Source: Carposina sasakii (Eukaryota > Arthropoda > Insecta > Lepidoptera > Carposinidae). Taken from it: a stretch of DNA of 64,000 nt. A program made the position numbers and the translations under genes. The notes below the pieces were generated by a model that made no database searches, was not told where the DNA came from, and was given only the letters and a program-made list of their open reading frames with translations. The DNA is taken from the NCBI GenBank assembly GCA_014607495.2, contig CP053157.1, forward strand, positions 3,348,001 through 3,412,000, read 5' to 3'. Shown piece after piece: positions 10,980-22,976 of this stretch (positions within the stretch are counted from its first letter, which is position 1; every line of letters begins with the position of its first letter).

Positions 10980-11949
10980 CTGAAAGTATATTTTATTGAT
11001 AAGCACTTTAAATATCGGAATATCTATCTATGGATCAGATAAAATACTTAAGAGGAAGTTTGAAAGTTTCGCTGATTACAGACAAGTTACGGAGTAACTG
11101 TTTGTCTTACAGAGTCCATACTACGGACATGTAAAGCGAAGCGAGGAAGGGCATATTTTATAAAGATTATGGAAGATTATAATTGACAGAGTCAGAGAGG
11201 ATATGCGTTTGAATTAGTAACAAGAAGATGGAAAATAGGGAGAAAGGAAGAAGAGAATAGAGAAAAGAATGGAAGAAATATTCATAATATAACGACTGGC
11301 TTCTATCCCAGGAATAGGCTAAGAAAAAGAAGATACCTACCAAATTAAATGTTATTGGATCTACACTCTCTACACTTTGATATAGACTTTCTGATTAGCA
11401 CATGAATAAGTCTAAAAAACTACATGTAATTTTTTTGTATATTGTAATTGTCACGCCCCTTTTATACCTATATATAAAATATACCAATATCTTTCCTTTT
11501 ACGATAAGCACAATAGATAGCCAGTAAAGATACATGAATAAGATAAACTTACATCCTTCTACTGTTAAGTATATAGACGGCCGGCATCGAGCACATATAA
11601 AGCACACATACAAGCAGTATACTATATATGACTACTACTCGTAGTTGTACGATACTACGATCGCCAACGACTAACGAATAATTTACATGAGAATAGGTAT
11701 CTATCGAACATAACTAATCAGTTTGTGTGGTCAAATATTAACTCACCAATCGTCATGAAACAATATTACTACGATTGGACAGTCCAGTCACATTAAAATG
11801 TTACATTAATGTCATTGGACGCGTGGAAGCGCTGTAGCTTGCTGATTGGTCAATATGATTGGAGGTCTTGTGTTAACCAATCATGATTGTGAAAATGATT
11901 TTATTTCCAATTAGATCTATTTTGCTAGTTATTTTAAGGTAATATTTAC
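10980..11949 (-). other. wake intron 3: nothing recognised
   Basis: AT-rich sequence of 970 bases. No repeat family or ORF that I recognise. A minus-strand frame at 11395-11613 has no supporting motif. Confidence 0.6.
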
Positions 11950-12028
11950 CTGTTGACGTCCACATCGGTAGATTCCAGAATGTTCCTAGCTTTGTCGAGG
12001 TAGCCATGTTCAACCGCAGCGAAAAGTG
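11950..12028 (-). CDS. wake: wake coding exon 3 (ankyrin repeat)
   Basis: A 79-base exon between TTACAG and GTAAAT that encodes codons 269-294. Its peptide LFAAVEHGYLDKARNILES is a textbook ankyrin helix pair, followed by the acidic DVDVN turn. The ankyrin repeats of this family are thought to mediate protein binding at the cell cortex or membrane. Intron 2 upstream is 313 bases and intron 3 downstream is 970 bases. Both junction phases fit their neighbours, so this exon is very secure. Confidence 0.95.
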
Positions 12029-12341
12029 CTGTAACAATATAAATTTAAAGCTATAATTATTGAAAGATTTATAAAAAAAAACTTTGTTACTCTCTGTGAC
12101 TAAATATCTAGGAATAATGAAATAATAGAAAAAAATAATGTAAGGAAATAAACTTTTAAAAAATAATAGGGCTTTGCACAACTACATAAACGTGTTTTGA
12201 GCTACATTGAATTTAGCAAAATATGTATCTGCATTTATCTTAATCAATATAATAAAGAAAGAGACAGCACTTGTTCGCTAATCACGTTAAAGTTGTGCAA
12301 AACAAAAAATAAAATATGTAAAAGTAAAACAAAAAAAATAC

Positions 12342-12476
12342 CATGCAAATGTATGTTAACGAGCGGCAGTTTCTCATGTGCATCTTTCTTCCGTTTGTCG
12401 ACAGGTGGGGGTGCGCATGCGCTGAGCGAGGGTAGCTCCCCCCCGCACCCCTCCAGGAGGGACCCGTACTGGAGCT
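12342..12476 (-). CDS. wake: wake coding exon 2 (linker leading into the ankyrin region)
   Basis: The exon encodes codons 224-268. It lies between a CTAG acceptor (pyrimidine-rich CTTCACTTTCAC before it) and a GTATTT donor. It starts with two bases that complete the single base left by exon 1 and ends with one base that completes the Ala codon of exon 3. The end of the peptide, DAHEKLPLVNIHLH, runs directly into the first ankyrin helix of exon 3, as in fly and vertebrate family members. The first half, with a Gly/Leu stretch and Pro triplet, is poorly conserved. The plus-strand reading frame across the same bases is a shadow. Confidence 0.85.
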
Positions 12477-13654
12477 CTAGGTGAAAGTGAAGAAAAAAAT
12501 AATACAGAAAAAAATATAAACTAAAAAAATATATAATGCTGGTGGGTAACTGTGATGGTTCGATTAATCAATCAAATTACAATTACATATATAAAAATAA
12601 AATACCTACTTAAATAATAATAATGATTATGTCGATGATAAGATAACACAAAAATTTAAAAATTATGTATGTAGACGCACTTATCTGCCTAATGTGTCTA
12701 AGCGGACCGGAACCGTCATGTCTCCTTTGATTCAGCTCACACGACCTTCCTGCTAATTGGCACAGCCTACGCGGTACGTACCACTCCAGAGTCCGAATAA
12801 CCTATGCCTGATTTCGGAACTAACATTGTTTGTATGCAGTGGCACAGAAAATGCAGTCATACACATAGTAACCAGCGCCATTATCCAAAGGAACTATACG
12901 GTGGAACGCACTCTACCTACTCCCAGTAACCACCTATTAGAGTCTTGTGCGTTAAATCAATGTCGCACGAATTGTATGGTAATACATTATGTAGCTACTA
13001 TTGGGTACACAAGTGTCTTTAAGCGAAGAAGTAAAGGAGTTGGGGTATTTTTATTAGGAGCTTGGCTTAGGTGCGACACACCCTTTTTTGTAAATCCTTA
13101 CGGTACAATTTGTCAAATCGATTAATTAGTCAAAAGTGAATCGGGCCCAATCTCCTAAATCATCACAAAAATGTATTTATTTATTTTAGAATATCCTGCA
13201 ACTTGATAGATACCTATTTACCTAGGTATACTAGGTATATCAAGCTAAATAAACCAAACCAAATAATTGATTAAAAATTACAAATAGTTTTAAGAAAACT
13301 TGACTTTTGTAGAGCAAATTATATGCTCCACAAAAGTATTTTGTATACGACTGTACGCAAATGGATATCCGAAAGAATTACCTTGAGGTGTCTCCGAGGT
13401 TATGTTCAATGACCTTATTTGGCAGGACCACGTTATCCATTATGATTTGACACAAGCATGATATATACGAGTACAGCCATTTGATATAGGCTTTCATCCA
13501 TATTCGCACTGACATATTATGCCTACAAAAAGATCCGCATATAATTGGATTTTGAAACAATTTTGACAAGTTTAAGGTTCATAAAATCGATGAAATACCC
13601 CTTTTTGCTGTGAAAATGCTCAGTTAAAATTTCTGCATTTTAAATTGAAGAGAA

Positions 13655-13760
13655 GAATTCCTAATATGTTATTTCGAGATTCAAATTTTGTGGTTCTCTA
13701 TAGTGAGCTGTTTTCTTAGCATTTAGCTTAATATACACCTTTTGTTACACCCTTTACATA
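13655..13760. repeat. Right-half fragment of the TIR element seen at 20466
   Basis: It contains TTCGAGATTCAAATTTTG, GGTTCTCTATAGTGAGCT and CTTTTGTTACA, which match the right half of the 20466-20715 element with substitutions. The left half is absent. Confidence 0.55.
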
Positions 13761-14962
13761 GGTAGGTCGACTCGACAGATGAATCATTTTTACGTCGAAG
13801 GTAGGAAACGCGGTTTTATAAAAACACCCTTACCTATTGTAGACAAGTTACTCTTTCCAATAGATATTATAATTGCCAAACTTTTGTAATACTCGTACAT
13901 AAATGTGATCAAACTAGATGAATAATTCTACCGGAAATTTAATTTAGTTACTATACTCAAATAAAAAAATATAAGATGTCTAGAAAGTTTAAATTGCTAT
14001 ATTTACGTATTATTAAATTTATTAGATGTAAATGATGATTTCATAAGTCTGGTAAAGATTTTAGAAGTAAAAACTTCTTTAGACGTTCTGTCTTCGGCTT
14101 CAAGTGCATTTTGATATTCTACGAGTATTTATACTTCTATTCTTATTAAACTCATCTCATATCATTAATCATATTTTAATAAAGAAAAAGAAGAAGTCAC
14201 TTTTGTAACTATAACAAGCATACAGGAATCAGCCAATAACAACACCAAAAAGATCGAAGGTGATATCAACTTACTATTAGGAACCTATTATTCCTCAAAG
14301 TACCACAGTATCATGTGACAAGCATATCGTTTGGCCTTCTTTGGAACTATGCCAATCCAAAAAGGAAATACCCAATGACATGAGGTTAACGTACAATCGT
14401 AAAAACGTGAAATCGACAACAAATAATTCAGAACAAGGAACTACGAGAATGGAATATTGCAAATTAGCAAGAGTCAATCGAAAGCATGGATTTCCACAAT
14501 ATTCCCATAGCGTAAAGTGAAAGGTTCCCATAATTGTCTGGCGTACCATAGAAACTGAACACGTTACTGCAATGCGTAACCAATGACGTGATTCGACATC
14601 GCGTGGGTAATCCTTACTCAATTCATTATAAAAACGATGAAAGCAACAGTGATGTATCGTTTTTATGGCGGAAGTTTCGTATGAGGTCGACGTCCGGAAC
14701 TTATCGATATATGACAAGACAACACTAATGACGAACGTAATTTTGAAAATGACACACACAAATTGTACAAGTTAAGAACATTACAATCACTATTACAAGA
14801 TCACAACTGGTCTAACCACTAATGCACGTTAGAGTCAAATTCGAAAAGGGAAACTGTAGTTAGGCTGACCAAGGCCTAACATTGATTCTTCATCCAAAAG
14901 ACTCGATAAATCGGAAGAACACTAGCCACTAATAGAATTTGAAAATTGAACTGACCGCAGGA

Positions 14963-14993
14963 TATAAAGTCCAGCATGTCGCTCCATTGCAGT
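14963..14993 (+). promoter_or_regulatory. Possible TATA/initiator core promoter
   Basis: TATAAA at 14963-14968 is followed 28 bases later by GCAGTCT (A at 14991), close to the arthropod initiator TCAGTY at the usual spacing. There is no ATG for about 190 bases downstream and no recognisable gene follows on the plus strand. It could serve a noncoding or antisense intronic transcript, or be chance. Confidence 0.25.
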
Positions 14994-15702
14994 CTCATAC
15001 TGGCAACTGACAAGTTCACACGTTTCGGGGTTTGCAGACTCGGGCATTGTGTGCACTATCTCCGTGTGTCGTCATCTATCTAGCACTTAGAATCTGAGAG
15101 TGCGCGAAAGTGGTGACACCTTGCAGAACGCTAACGAAGTCAGGAAGTTCAATTTAGTTGCAAAATTAGTTTAGCGCGGGTAGATGTGTTGGGAGAGTGT
15201 TCTATTTTTAGCACTTTTAGATTAGATTGCTATTACAATCGCATTTATAGTCAATCTACCTATATGTGTACATAATGCAAATGGACTGTTGGCGTTGAAC
15301 ATAATATTTATACCTACTAAGCCATTGAGGTTAATAACGAGATATGTCATGTACCTACACTCCGTACATTCCAAAAGTTTTGTAAATATTGTGAACCTAT
15401 CTTATCAGGTTACAAGCGATTCCACCTTACAAACTCCACACAAAGTTCCTATCGGAAGTTTTTATTTTCTCTATGTAACTAAAAACAAAAATAAAAGTCT
15501 TACGTCTTAAAACTCCACGTAATTTTCTATACTTCTTTCACTTTAGTTCTTCAGAGTAATAGCTCTTTGTTACCACTCGAGAAAAATTATGTTAAACTTG
15601 GAGAGAAAAAAACGAACTCTTTTGAAATATTCATAAGTAGGGGGCAATCCCCGCAACTCCCTATCCGCGTAGATTACCTATAGTATAGTAGATTAACTAT
15701 AG

Positions 15703-15885
15703 CAGTGGTTCCCAAACTTTTTTTCTCATAGACCCCTTTCAAGAGTTAACTGGTTCTGGTGGACCCCCTACAGGCCTACACCACATACCAATTAATAATG
15801 AACCCCCATTTTTTCACGACAACGTAGACCCCCACGAGTCTTCTGGACCCCTGGGGGTCCACCTGGACCATTTTGGGAACCACTG
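15703..15885. mobile_element. hAT-type MITE (183 bp) with 7-bp duplication
   Basis: The ends are CAGTGGTTCCCAAA and TTTGGGAACCACTG, a perfect 14-bp inverted repeat of hAT type (CAGNGGTT). The element is flanked by a direct repeat ACTATAG (15696-15702 and 15886-15892); hAT elements normally give 8 bases, so one flank base may have changed. The inside is C/G-run rich (GACCCCC motifs) and noncoding. Confidence 0.88.
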
Positions 15886-16509
15886 ACTATAGGAATCAAA
15901 GTCGGTTTCATAGAATTGTCGCTGAACTAAACCAATGAACTAACCACTGTCTTGAACGTAACATTACATCGTCAACTTTGCATTAAGTTATTACATACAT
16001 TATGCATCTAGAGAGGTAGAAAAACTTCATCGAATTTTTCCATAAAATCATTTAGCATGTCACTATCAACTCTCTAATTATCGAGTGAGAGTGGAAAATC
16101 TAAAGCCCAGTTTTCACCGCAAGTGAGATAACCTAGCACAGAAATTTATGGTGGTGGGCGCACCTATAGTGAATGTTTGAACTTCCGAATTGTAACGCCT
16201 AATACAATTTCATTTATTTATGGGTACATAAATATGACTTATTAACTGATAAACGGAAATCTCTCGGGAAGAAAGCCGAGAACGAGCTCATCTTTTTGTG
16301 TATCCGGCGAAGTGTATGTACCTGCGAATGAATACCTATAATATACACACAATAAAAGGTAGGGCAGCAATAAGCCAGCTTATTTCTTCTAAATTCAAAC
16401 TCTAAAACTCTTTCGCGGTGAATGAAACTTTTTTGGTGTAAACGGAGTTAGTCTCGCTTAGTCATGTCCACCTCTTTGGAGGCAGAAAAAAGCATGGCTT
16501 CTTTCTTAC

Positions 16510-16740
16510 TTATAATGTGAAAACTTACATACACGGCTGTGTTCCCGAAATGGGGCAGTCAGAACTGCAGAATAACAAAGGAGATCCCACAGCCACGTTT
16601 AGCATAACAGGGACAAGATGTAAATGATAAGTAACAAGTTTGCTAGCTTATCGCCTGAGAATGCGCGAGTACCTTAGTCGACTCTTACGACATGCACGGA
16701 ACAAGATACAGCTGAGTTCTAGTGAAGCCCCGCATCAGCA
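16510..16740 (+). repeat. Dispersed repeat family E
   Basis: It holds TGTGTTCCCGAAATGGGGCA, AGCCACGTTTAGCATAACAG and GTCGACTCTTACGACATGCA. Pieces of the same family recur at about 4810, 20370, 30060, 31505, 42130, 42900, 50075 and 59110, in both orientations. No coding potential or clear termini were seen. The family type is not assigned. Confidence 0.6.
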
Positions 16741-18439
16741 CAGAATAAACTTAGCAACTTCGTTTGATAAAATCCTGCCGAGCTTAAAAAGACCCATACC
16801 CCCGCAATAGTATGTAGGAGCCTTAATGGTATGAAAGTAGTAATCATTACACATCGAAAGGTCAATGTTTACACTTTCATCGCAATCTCCAGTATTTCGT
16901 AACCGGCCAGCATTGTACAGCAAGTTCTCACCAATTTACTATTGTATTTTGGGCCTGTGTACCTTATGTAACATTATTTAATGTGTTTTGAACTGCTAAT
17001 CAATTATAATTATATATAATCAAACAAACTGTAAACAATACATTTGCGCGCAGTATTGCAAAATTGACATAATAATTTGAGGGGTAAGCCTACCGCTGAT
17101 CTAACAGCTGTACTGAATATTATTGACCCTTTCACACCTGGGATTAGGCATATACGGTTTTTCCAGATTCAAAAATATATGTAATTTTCATAAGCTTTAT
17201 AAGTTATCAATACTCATATGTACGAGTAGAGTACCTAGTATTATTATGGGTACCTCCTACTCATAATAATATTTTTTAATGTAGCCATAGTTATAGTGTT
17301 CCACTGGTGGCCTTTGAGTTCACACCTCTCGATTCTTTGCCAAAAATAATAATTAACTATCTATTTTTTAAATATATACAATTTCTGCCATTTTAGGCTT
17401 GTTATCTGTAATAGAATAACGCGTAAAGTAAATTTATAGCAATTAAGTTAAAGATCTGTCGCTATTAAGTTTATCTGTGATCTTACGCGGGTAAACATGG
17501 TTAGTACAAAAGCTCTTTCGCGTAAGATAAGTGTTCATTGTTCAGGCTATTTCCCATGTCTTTTCCCTCAAATTTGGTACCTACGTTTAGATAGGCTTGA
17601 GAAAGATTCAACTTAGAGATGTCACATCGCCGCAGTAAAACTACAGAAGCCAATAAAGACCCGTTTTTGTCAGATAGCCTGTCTCTATCTCTGGATCAAG
17701 TTTTATAGAAAGACAGCATCAACTTTATTCATCAGATAGGCTATCTGACGATTATAAAAATCTGTCCTAAATCACGTAATGTAATTTTTTGAAAAAGATC
17801 TTTGTTGTTAGTACTAAAAATTTAACACCAAGGCAAAGTAATGCTATGCAATAATGGTATAAAAGCATTTTTGTTGACCTACAATTACTGAAGATAATAC
17901 TTTCTAAGTGATTAAATAATATTTACACTACAAATAAATCAGTTTAAATGCACGGAAAATATCCCAATAACGAATAAAGATACCGGTGACCCTAGGAAAC
18001 CCCATCTACTCCTTCGGTAGTACCAACATGCAAACAAATAGCTCGAGTAGGCTTCAGCTGTGTATTCAGAGTATTAGATAGAAATCTTATAATTCCGGTC
18101 GTCGCACTTGTATTATTAATTTAACCTCTACATGCTGTATACAAAAAGGTATAAGGGAAGTGATAAATATGGCGGTTTGCCAAATTGTTACGTAGAAGAA
18201 AACTACTTAAATATTTTTTTAACGATCACCTCGAATTTATATTTTACATGTACCTACAGTGTACATGTACATTGTATGTACACCTATAGGCAGCATCGAA
18301 GCCTTAATTTCGCGAATGCCTACACCTCATAAAGATTCTCTTTCATTGTTATCTTATAAAATAGCTTTATAGTATAATTTCGTGGGAAAATTGGAAAAAC
18401 GAAATGGGTGCCGCGCCGTATGGTAACAGATGCGTACCC

Positions 18440-19085
18440 ATTTTTAACCGACTTCCAAAAAGAGAGGTTATCAATTCTTCTGTATGTTTTTTTATGTGTG
18501 TTACTTCAGAACTCCGCCATTTATGAACCGATTTCAATTTTTTTAAATAGTTTGTCATGGTATGCTTTAAAGTTGGTCCCATATTCACCACATCAGGATC
18601 TGATGATGGGATCTTGGAGAAATCGAGGGTAATCCTCAAATATTGTAGTTCAATAGGCTTATGAAGATGAAGATAATTGTGTCAAGTCGTGAAATTATAT
18701 GTTGCGTTAAGCCGTGTCCGAAGTAAGATGGTTATAGAGGAAGAGGTAGACATGAGAATAACGAGATGACGGATAATAGGGATGAATGAAAGAAGAGTAC
18801 CTACCTACATATTGCACCGACCCCAAATGATTGGGAACAGGGCAGGAAGAAGGAGTGTAATTATATGTTGCTTATATTGTCAGACGTAAAGTTTCAAATC
18901 CTACTCATTTCTCTCTTTTGTCATGTGGCCTATTTAATCATTTGCTGGCATATAAATCTGACAATATTATGCATTCTAAACTTCGTACACGGCTTAACGC
19001 AATATATATTTGCCCTTTAGTAAAATTTTACTTTAGTAAGCTCGAGTTTTGGGAGGAAGTCGGTTTTTCGTTTTAAAAAAATATT
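18440..19085. mobile_element. Foldback/TIR element with AACCGACTTCC ends
   Basis: The left end TTTTTAACCGACTTCCAAAA and the right end GGAGGAAGTCGGTTTTTCG are inverted copies. The left interior (TATGTGTGTTACTTCAGAAC, GAACCGATTTCAATTTTTTT) matches a repeat common in Lepidoptera. About 640 bases, no intact ORF. The middle (about 18700-18860) may be a separate insertion. Confidence 0.65.
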
Positions 19086-19144
19086 GGTTATTCATAATCT
19101 AAAAGACTATAATTTCGTCTAGTACCTAACTGGTAGTAATAAAA

Positions 19145-19673
19145 TCTTACTAATATTATAAGCGCGAAAGTCTGTAAGTATGGATGGATGTTTGTTAGGT
19201 ACACGAAAAAACGGCTGGAGCGATTATAATGAAATTCGGTATGTAGTTAGCTGACACCCAGAATTAATATCAACCTCCTATGTCCTATCATCAACTTATT
19301 ACACAGTTATAACAAAAAATGATTATAAAATGATTAACAAAGAAATGGAAAAAATCTTCACCCGAGTCGGAATCGAACCCACGACCTCTGCATTCCGTGC
19401 TTTTTTATATTTATTTATTTATTTCTACATAACTCACAATAGTTCGTGCAAACAGTGTTTACATAAACCATTACTGCTAGTGCTCTTACCACTGAACTAC
19501 CGGGTCAATTACTCGGATGACGAATTTTACCATCTCTTTTCTAAATTACATATGATTATCTTATCTTAACACATAGGCTACTTTTTATCCCGGGAAAATA
19601 TTTTTATCCCGGATAATTACGAAATTTTGTTTTTTCTGCAGTCCACGCGGACGAAGTCGCGGGCGTCCACTGG
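19145..19673 (+). mobile_element. Lep1-type Helitron, interrupted by a nested SINE
   Basis: The 5' end TCTTACTAATATTATAAGCG follows an A. The 3' end has the GC-rich CCACGCGGACGAAGTCGCGG segment and finishes CACTGG|T, a mutated CTAG. The inner boundary sequences (CGGCTGGAGCGATTATAATG and GGCTACTTTTTATCCCGGGA) belong to one element and are separated by the SINE listed next. Confidence 0.7.
19322..19541 (-). repeat. tRNA-derived SINE (family A), nested and itself split
   Basis: The minus-strand B-box side (GGTTCGATTCCGACTCGGGT) and A-box side (GGTAGTTCAGTGG) are separated by about 87 bases of T-rich unrelated sequence (about 19402-19488). The usual flank AAGAGATGGTAAAATTCGTC is present. So there are three layers: Helitron, SINE, and an insertion in the SINE. 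Confidence 0.75.
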
Positions 19674-20465
19674 TTACTCCATATTTATTATAAAAAAGAT
19701 TTTACTAAGTAATTATTGCCTGATCATATTTACCATTTATTTCATTGTGGAAGTGAGACGCAGTGGAGATCTCTTTTTTTACAATTAAGTCTGTTAGTTT
19801 ATGGTGTCTGTCAGAGTCAAAACGGAAAAGTATGTGGGGCTTATACAAAAGTGACTCTCGTCCAATAATCCAATCCCAAGTGTTGCGTATGCGTTGGCGT
19901 TCGGCTCTCAATACTGCCTCACTATGAAACAAGTTATTTGCCGTTATCACTGCTTTATTATGTGAAATAGAACAGAACTAATCCAACAGCAGATATTGCA
20001 TAACTTGAATTGCATAGGTACTTCTTTACATGACGAGGCGTGGTTGGTTATACGGCTGCAGCAGATTGAATAATTTTACATGACTTCAAGCCAGTGGAGT
20101 GGAAAATGTTTTTGTTGTATGAAGAGTTATCCATAAACTGTGTCTACGATACGAACTTAATTACCTACATAAGTTAACCAACTTCACTTTTTTCTATGAG
20201 ATCATTGATAGATTTAAAAATAGATACAATTAATAGTCCAATGTTAACTTTGTTGGTTGCTCATCCCGATTTTTAATATTTTTAGTTAGATTATAAACCC
20301 AACCTGCTTACGGTAAATTTTATTGATTCTATGTCTCAAGAGGTTCTCTAATTCTATGTGTATTAGTGTTCTCTCTATGCTAAATAAACGTGGCTATAGA
20401 ATGTCATTCGCGAACCTGCAGTTCTAGCTACACAATTTTATGGGAATACAGCGGTGTATAGAGGA

Positions 20466-20715
20466 TGTAACAAAAGGGGTATGTTAAGCGAAAAGCTATG
20501 TAAATAGCCCACTAAAAGGAACCTACCCACATAATTTCAGACTCGAAATCACATGTTTATTATTTCAGATAGTATGAAGAATTCCTAAACAATTCGGGAA
20601 TGTTCATACAATCTTGAAAAATTAACATGCGAACTGGAGTCTCAAATTTTGGAAATAGGTTCTCTATAGTGGGCTATTTACATAGCTGCACGCTTAACAT
20701 ACCCTTTCTGTTACA
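20466..20715. mobile_element. 250-bp MITE with ~49-bp terminal inverted repeats
   Basis: The left end TGTAACAAAAGGGGTATGTT continues through GCTATGTAAATAGCCCACTA. The right end carries TAGTGGGCTATTTACATAGC and finishes AACATACCCTTTCTGTTACA. The arms pair over about 49 bases with few mismatches. It is noncoding. Degraded relatives lie at 4640-4830 and 13655-13760, all within wake introns. Confidence 0.8.
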
Positions 20716-20725
20716 CACTATATAT

Positions 20726-21005
20726 GTACATACATACATACATACATACATATAATCACGCCTTTATCCCTTACGGGGTAGGCAGAGCACCAAGGGCCGA
20801 TAGAACCACATGGTGCCACTTCTGACCAATTTTGAGGGTATAGTTGAGATGTACAAGTTCGGTTAGTAGTGACAGGTGGTCAGCCCATCGCCTACAAAAC
20901 ACCAAGACCCTCTTGTCCCTCTACTGACTTGTACAGTATGCCCGGGAAGAGAAGCAGCTGTAGTATTATACGTTTTTTTTTTCACTCCCAGAGCAGCATA
21001 GAAGA
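20726..21005 (+). repeat. ~280-bp dispersed repeat D, copy 1, with (CATA)n end
   Basis: It starts with a (CATA)n microsatellite, then AATCACGCCTTTATCCCTTA, CGGGGTAGGCAGAGCACCAA, AAGTTCGGTTAGTAGTGACA and GCCCGGGAAGAGAAGCAGCT, and ends CACTCCCAGAGCAGCATAG. Close copies lie at 30301 (same strand) and 33930 (reverse). No tRNA-like boxes or TIRs were seen. The family is unassigned. Confidence 0.8.
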
Positions 21006-21246
21006 AACTATATATGTATGTATGATAATAGATTAATGCCGTTCTATTGTAGACGAAGTTTAAAGATATAGAAGTCTTCAATACCTAATATAGTTACGAC
21101 CTAGAGTTGGCAGCGAGGGACCGGTTCAAGGAAGGCTATGTACGATTGTAGTCTAACAAGATGGCTGTGAAATATGGAGTATAAAATATACGTAGGCTGT
21201 ACTCAATCAGTTAGTAATTCTTGCTCCATCTGGGTTACAGAATCCC

Positions 21247-21415
21247 AACTAATATTATAAATGTGAAAGTACTTTGTTTGTTACTTCTTTACGCGTTATT
21301 TACTCATCCTATCTTCCTCAAATTTTGCAAACATATGGCTGGGAGAGAACGACAACATCTACCTATTTGAATATGAAGTTAACGTCTTACTGAATGACAG
21401 ACTGACAATACACAA
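21247..21415 (+). mobile_element. Helitron 5'-end fragment
   Basis: CAACTAATATTATAAATGTG followed by AAAGTACTTTGTTTG and a CTTCCTCAAATTTTGCAAAC segment is the 5' part of the Lep1-type elements. No 3' end is visible, so the copy is truncated. Confidence 0.6.
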
Positions 21416-21510
21416 CCTGTACTTCATTTAAGGGGCCTGTAGTAGCTGTTTGACATGTATAATCGTGAGGCTACTTTTCCACCAGAAATATGGTATGCTA
21501 CGTTAAATTT

Positions 21511-21768
21511 TCTTCTTCTTCAGCCTATTACAGTCCACTGCTGGACGTAGGCCTCCCCCAGGGCACGCCACAAGGCTACTGCCACAGGGGGGTTTTGCCC
21601 AGTCACCACGCTGGGCAGGCGGGTTGGTAACCGCAGTGAGATTTTCGGACTTTGTTGTCAGTACAGGAGGCGCTGCAGCCCACCTCCTGGAAACCCTTAA
21701 TCGCCTCGTACGATACCCACGGGCAGGCAGGGGTGGTACAAACTCTACTCTGCCGGTACCACGCGGCG
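21511..21768 (-). repeat. RTE-tailed SINE (family C), near full length
   Basis: On the minus strand, head CGCGTGGTACCGGCAGAGTA, body TTTCCAGGAGGTGGGCTGCA, and tail GGGGGAGGCCTACGTCCAGC ending in AATAGGCTGAAGAAGAAG. The minus-strand ORF at 21503-21856 is just read-through of the SINE. Confidence 0.85.
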
Positions 21769-22976
21769 AGTTAAATAAATGCCGGCAAACTGTAGCGGAA
21801 TGTATCCTAGAATGTATATCTAGGCCGTAGGAAGTGCGTCGATGGTGACATGACACTGTCTCATAAAAATTTTAGGTATGATATGGATGGAATTTAAAGT
21901 ATTATAATCAATGGAACCTTAATCCGTCCGTCCGCATGACTCAGCTATATTGTGGCAGCAGTATACCGCAAATTTTAAAAGTTATTTCGGTAAAGGATCT
22001 AAATAGTAAAAATCCTGAAGGGTCCTGTTTTTTTATGTTCTTAATAGTCTTTAACGTACACATAAACATAGATCAATATAGTTAGGTACATTACACAGTT
22101 AAATAGATAATGCAAAAGGCCGACTGATCTTCTAAATTTCTTCCAGCAAGCTTATGTTAAGCTTTGAATATGAAAACAATACGTTAATGCTAACTTCTAT
22201 TTGAAAGCTCGTAAAACTTAGTTAAGTTTTACCTACTTACCATTGAAAACTTAAAATATTATTATTTAAAACCAAATCAGTTACTATCACCATTCATATA
22301 ATATATAATTATGTATTAGCTCGTATTTCCGCACCAAGGTAAGTTGTAAGACTCCAAGAATAAATTAGAATAACTCAATAATTTTATCTGTGAAACGGAA
22401 GTCATACATAATAAATTATCGTTTTTAATTAAATCTAAATGTGAGAAAAAAATTCTAGATCATGGTAATCGTAAAGATACACCTTATAATTTAGTTCATC
22501 TTATAATTTATTAGACGAACGCCTTAGCTTCAATCAAAATAAGTAGGTTTGCTTATTTCCCTTGAGAACACTACTTTTGTCAGGAATAAAAGCTCTCTAT
22601 GTATAGATGAATATTTAAATCAATGAAGCATTGATCCAAAGATATGAACTACTTAGTCGCGAAAATCTTCAAGTCTTTTATATAATGTACCTATAAGTAA
22701 GTACTTAAAGATTTCCACGAAAGAAAAAAGTTTCTTAATACTAAACACTGCGAAATTGTACGCAATGTGAAAGACTTCAACGAAAATAAGAATTCTCTAG
22801 AAGCCATAACTTGTGACTAAAAGTCCCATGAAACTCCGAAACACCCACACGCGCACTATCTAATGGATTTTCAATAAGCATAAGTTGCTAATCAACGGAA
22901 TTCACGGCATTCATATCATATTTAATGACGTCAGAGATAATAAAGTAAACACCTTAATTCCTATTCATATACGTAC

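Larger units (their letters stand above)
12477..22976 (-). other. wake intron 1 (10.5 kb), repeat-rich
   Basis: The intron lies between the exon 1 donor and exon 2 acceptor. Recognisable contents are listed separately: hAT MITE at 15703, dispersed repeats at 16510, foldback element at 18440, Helitron with nested SINE at 19145, TIR element at 20466, 280-bp repeat at 20726, Helitron fragment at 21247 and SINE-C at 21511. The longest frames (plus 12757-13125, minus 14295-14760) start without ATG and show no family motif. About 12.5-15.7 kb and 21.8-22.9 kb are otherwise featureless. Confidence 0.7.

Noticed and set aside
12757..13125. 122-codon plus-strand ORF
   Set aside because: It starts at TTG, has no motif and lies antisense in wake intron 1.
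14295..14760. 154-codon minus-strand ORF
   Set aside because: It begins with GTG and has no ATG start, no recognised motif and no splice context that fits wake. It lies in intron 1 and is probably chance.
21503..21856. 117-codon minus-strand ORF
   Set aside because: It is read-through of SINE family C plus flank.
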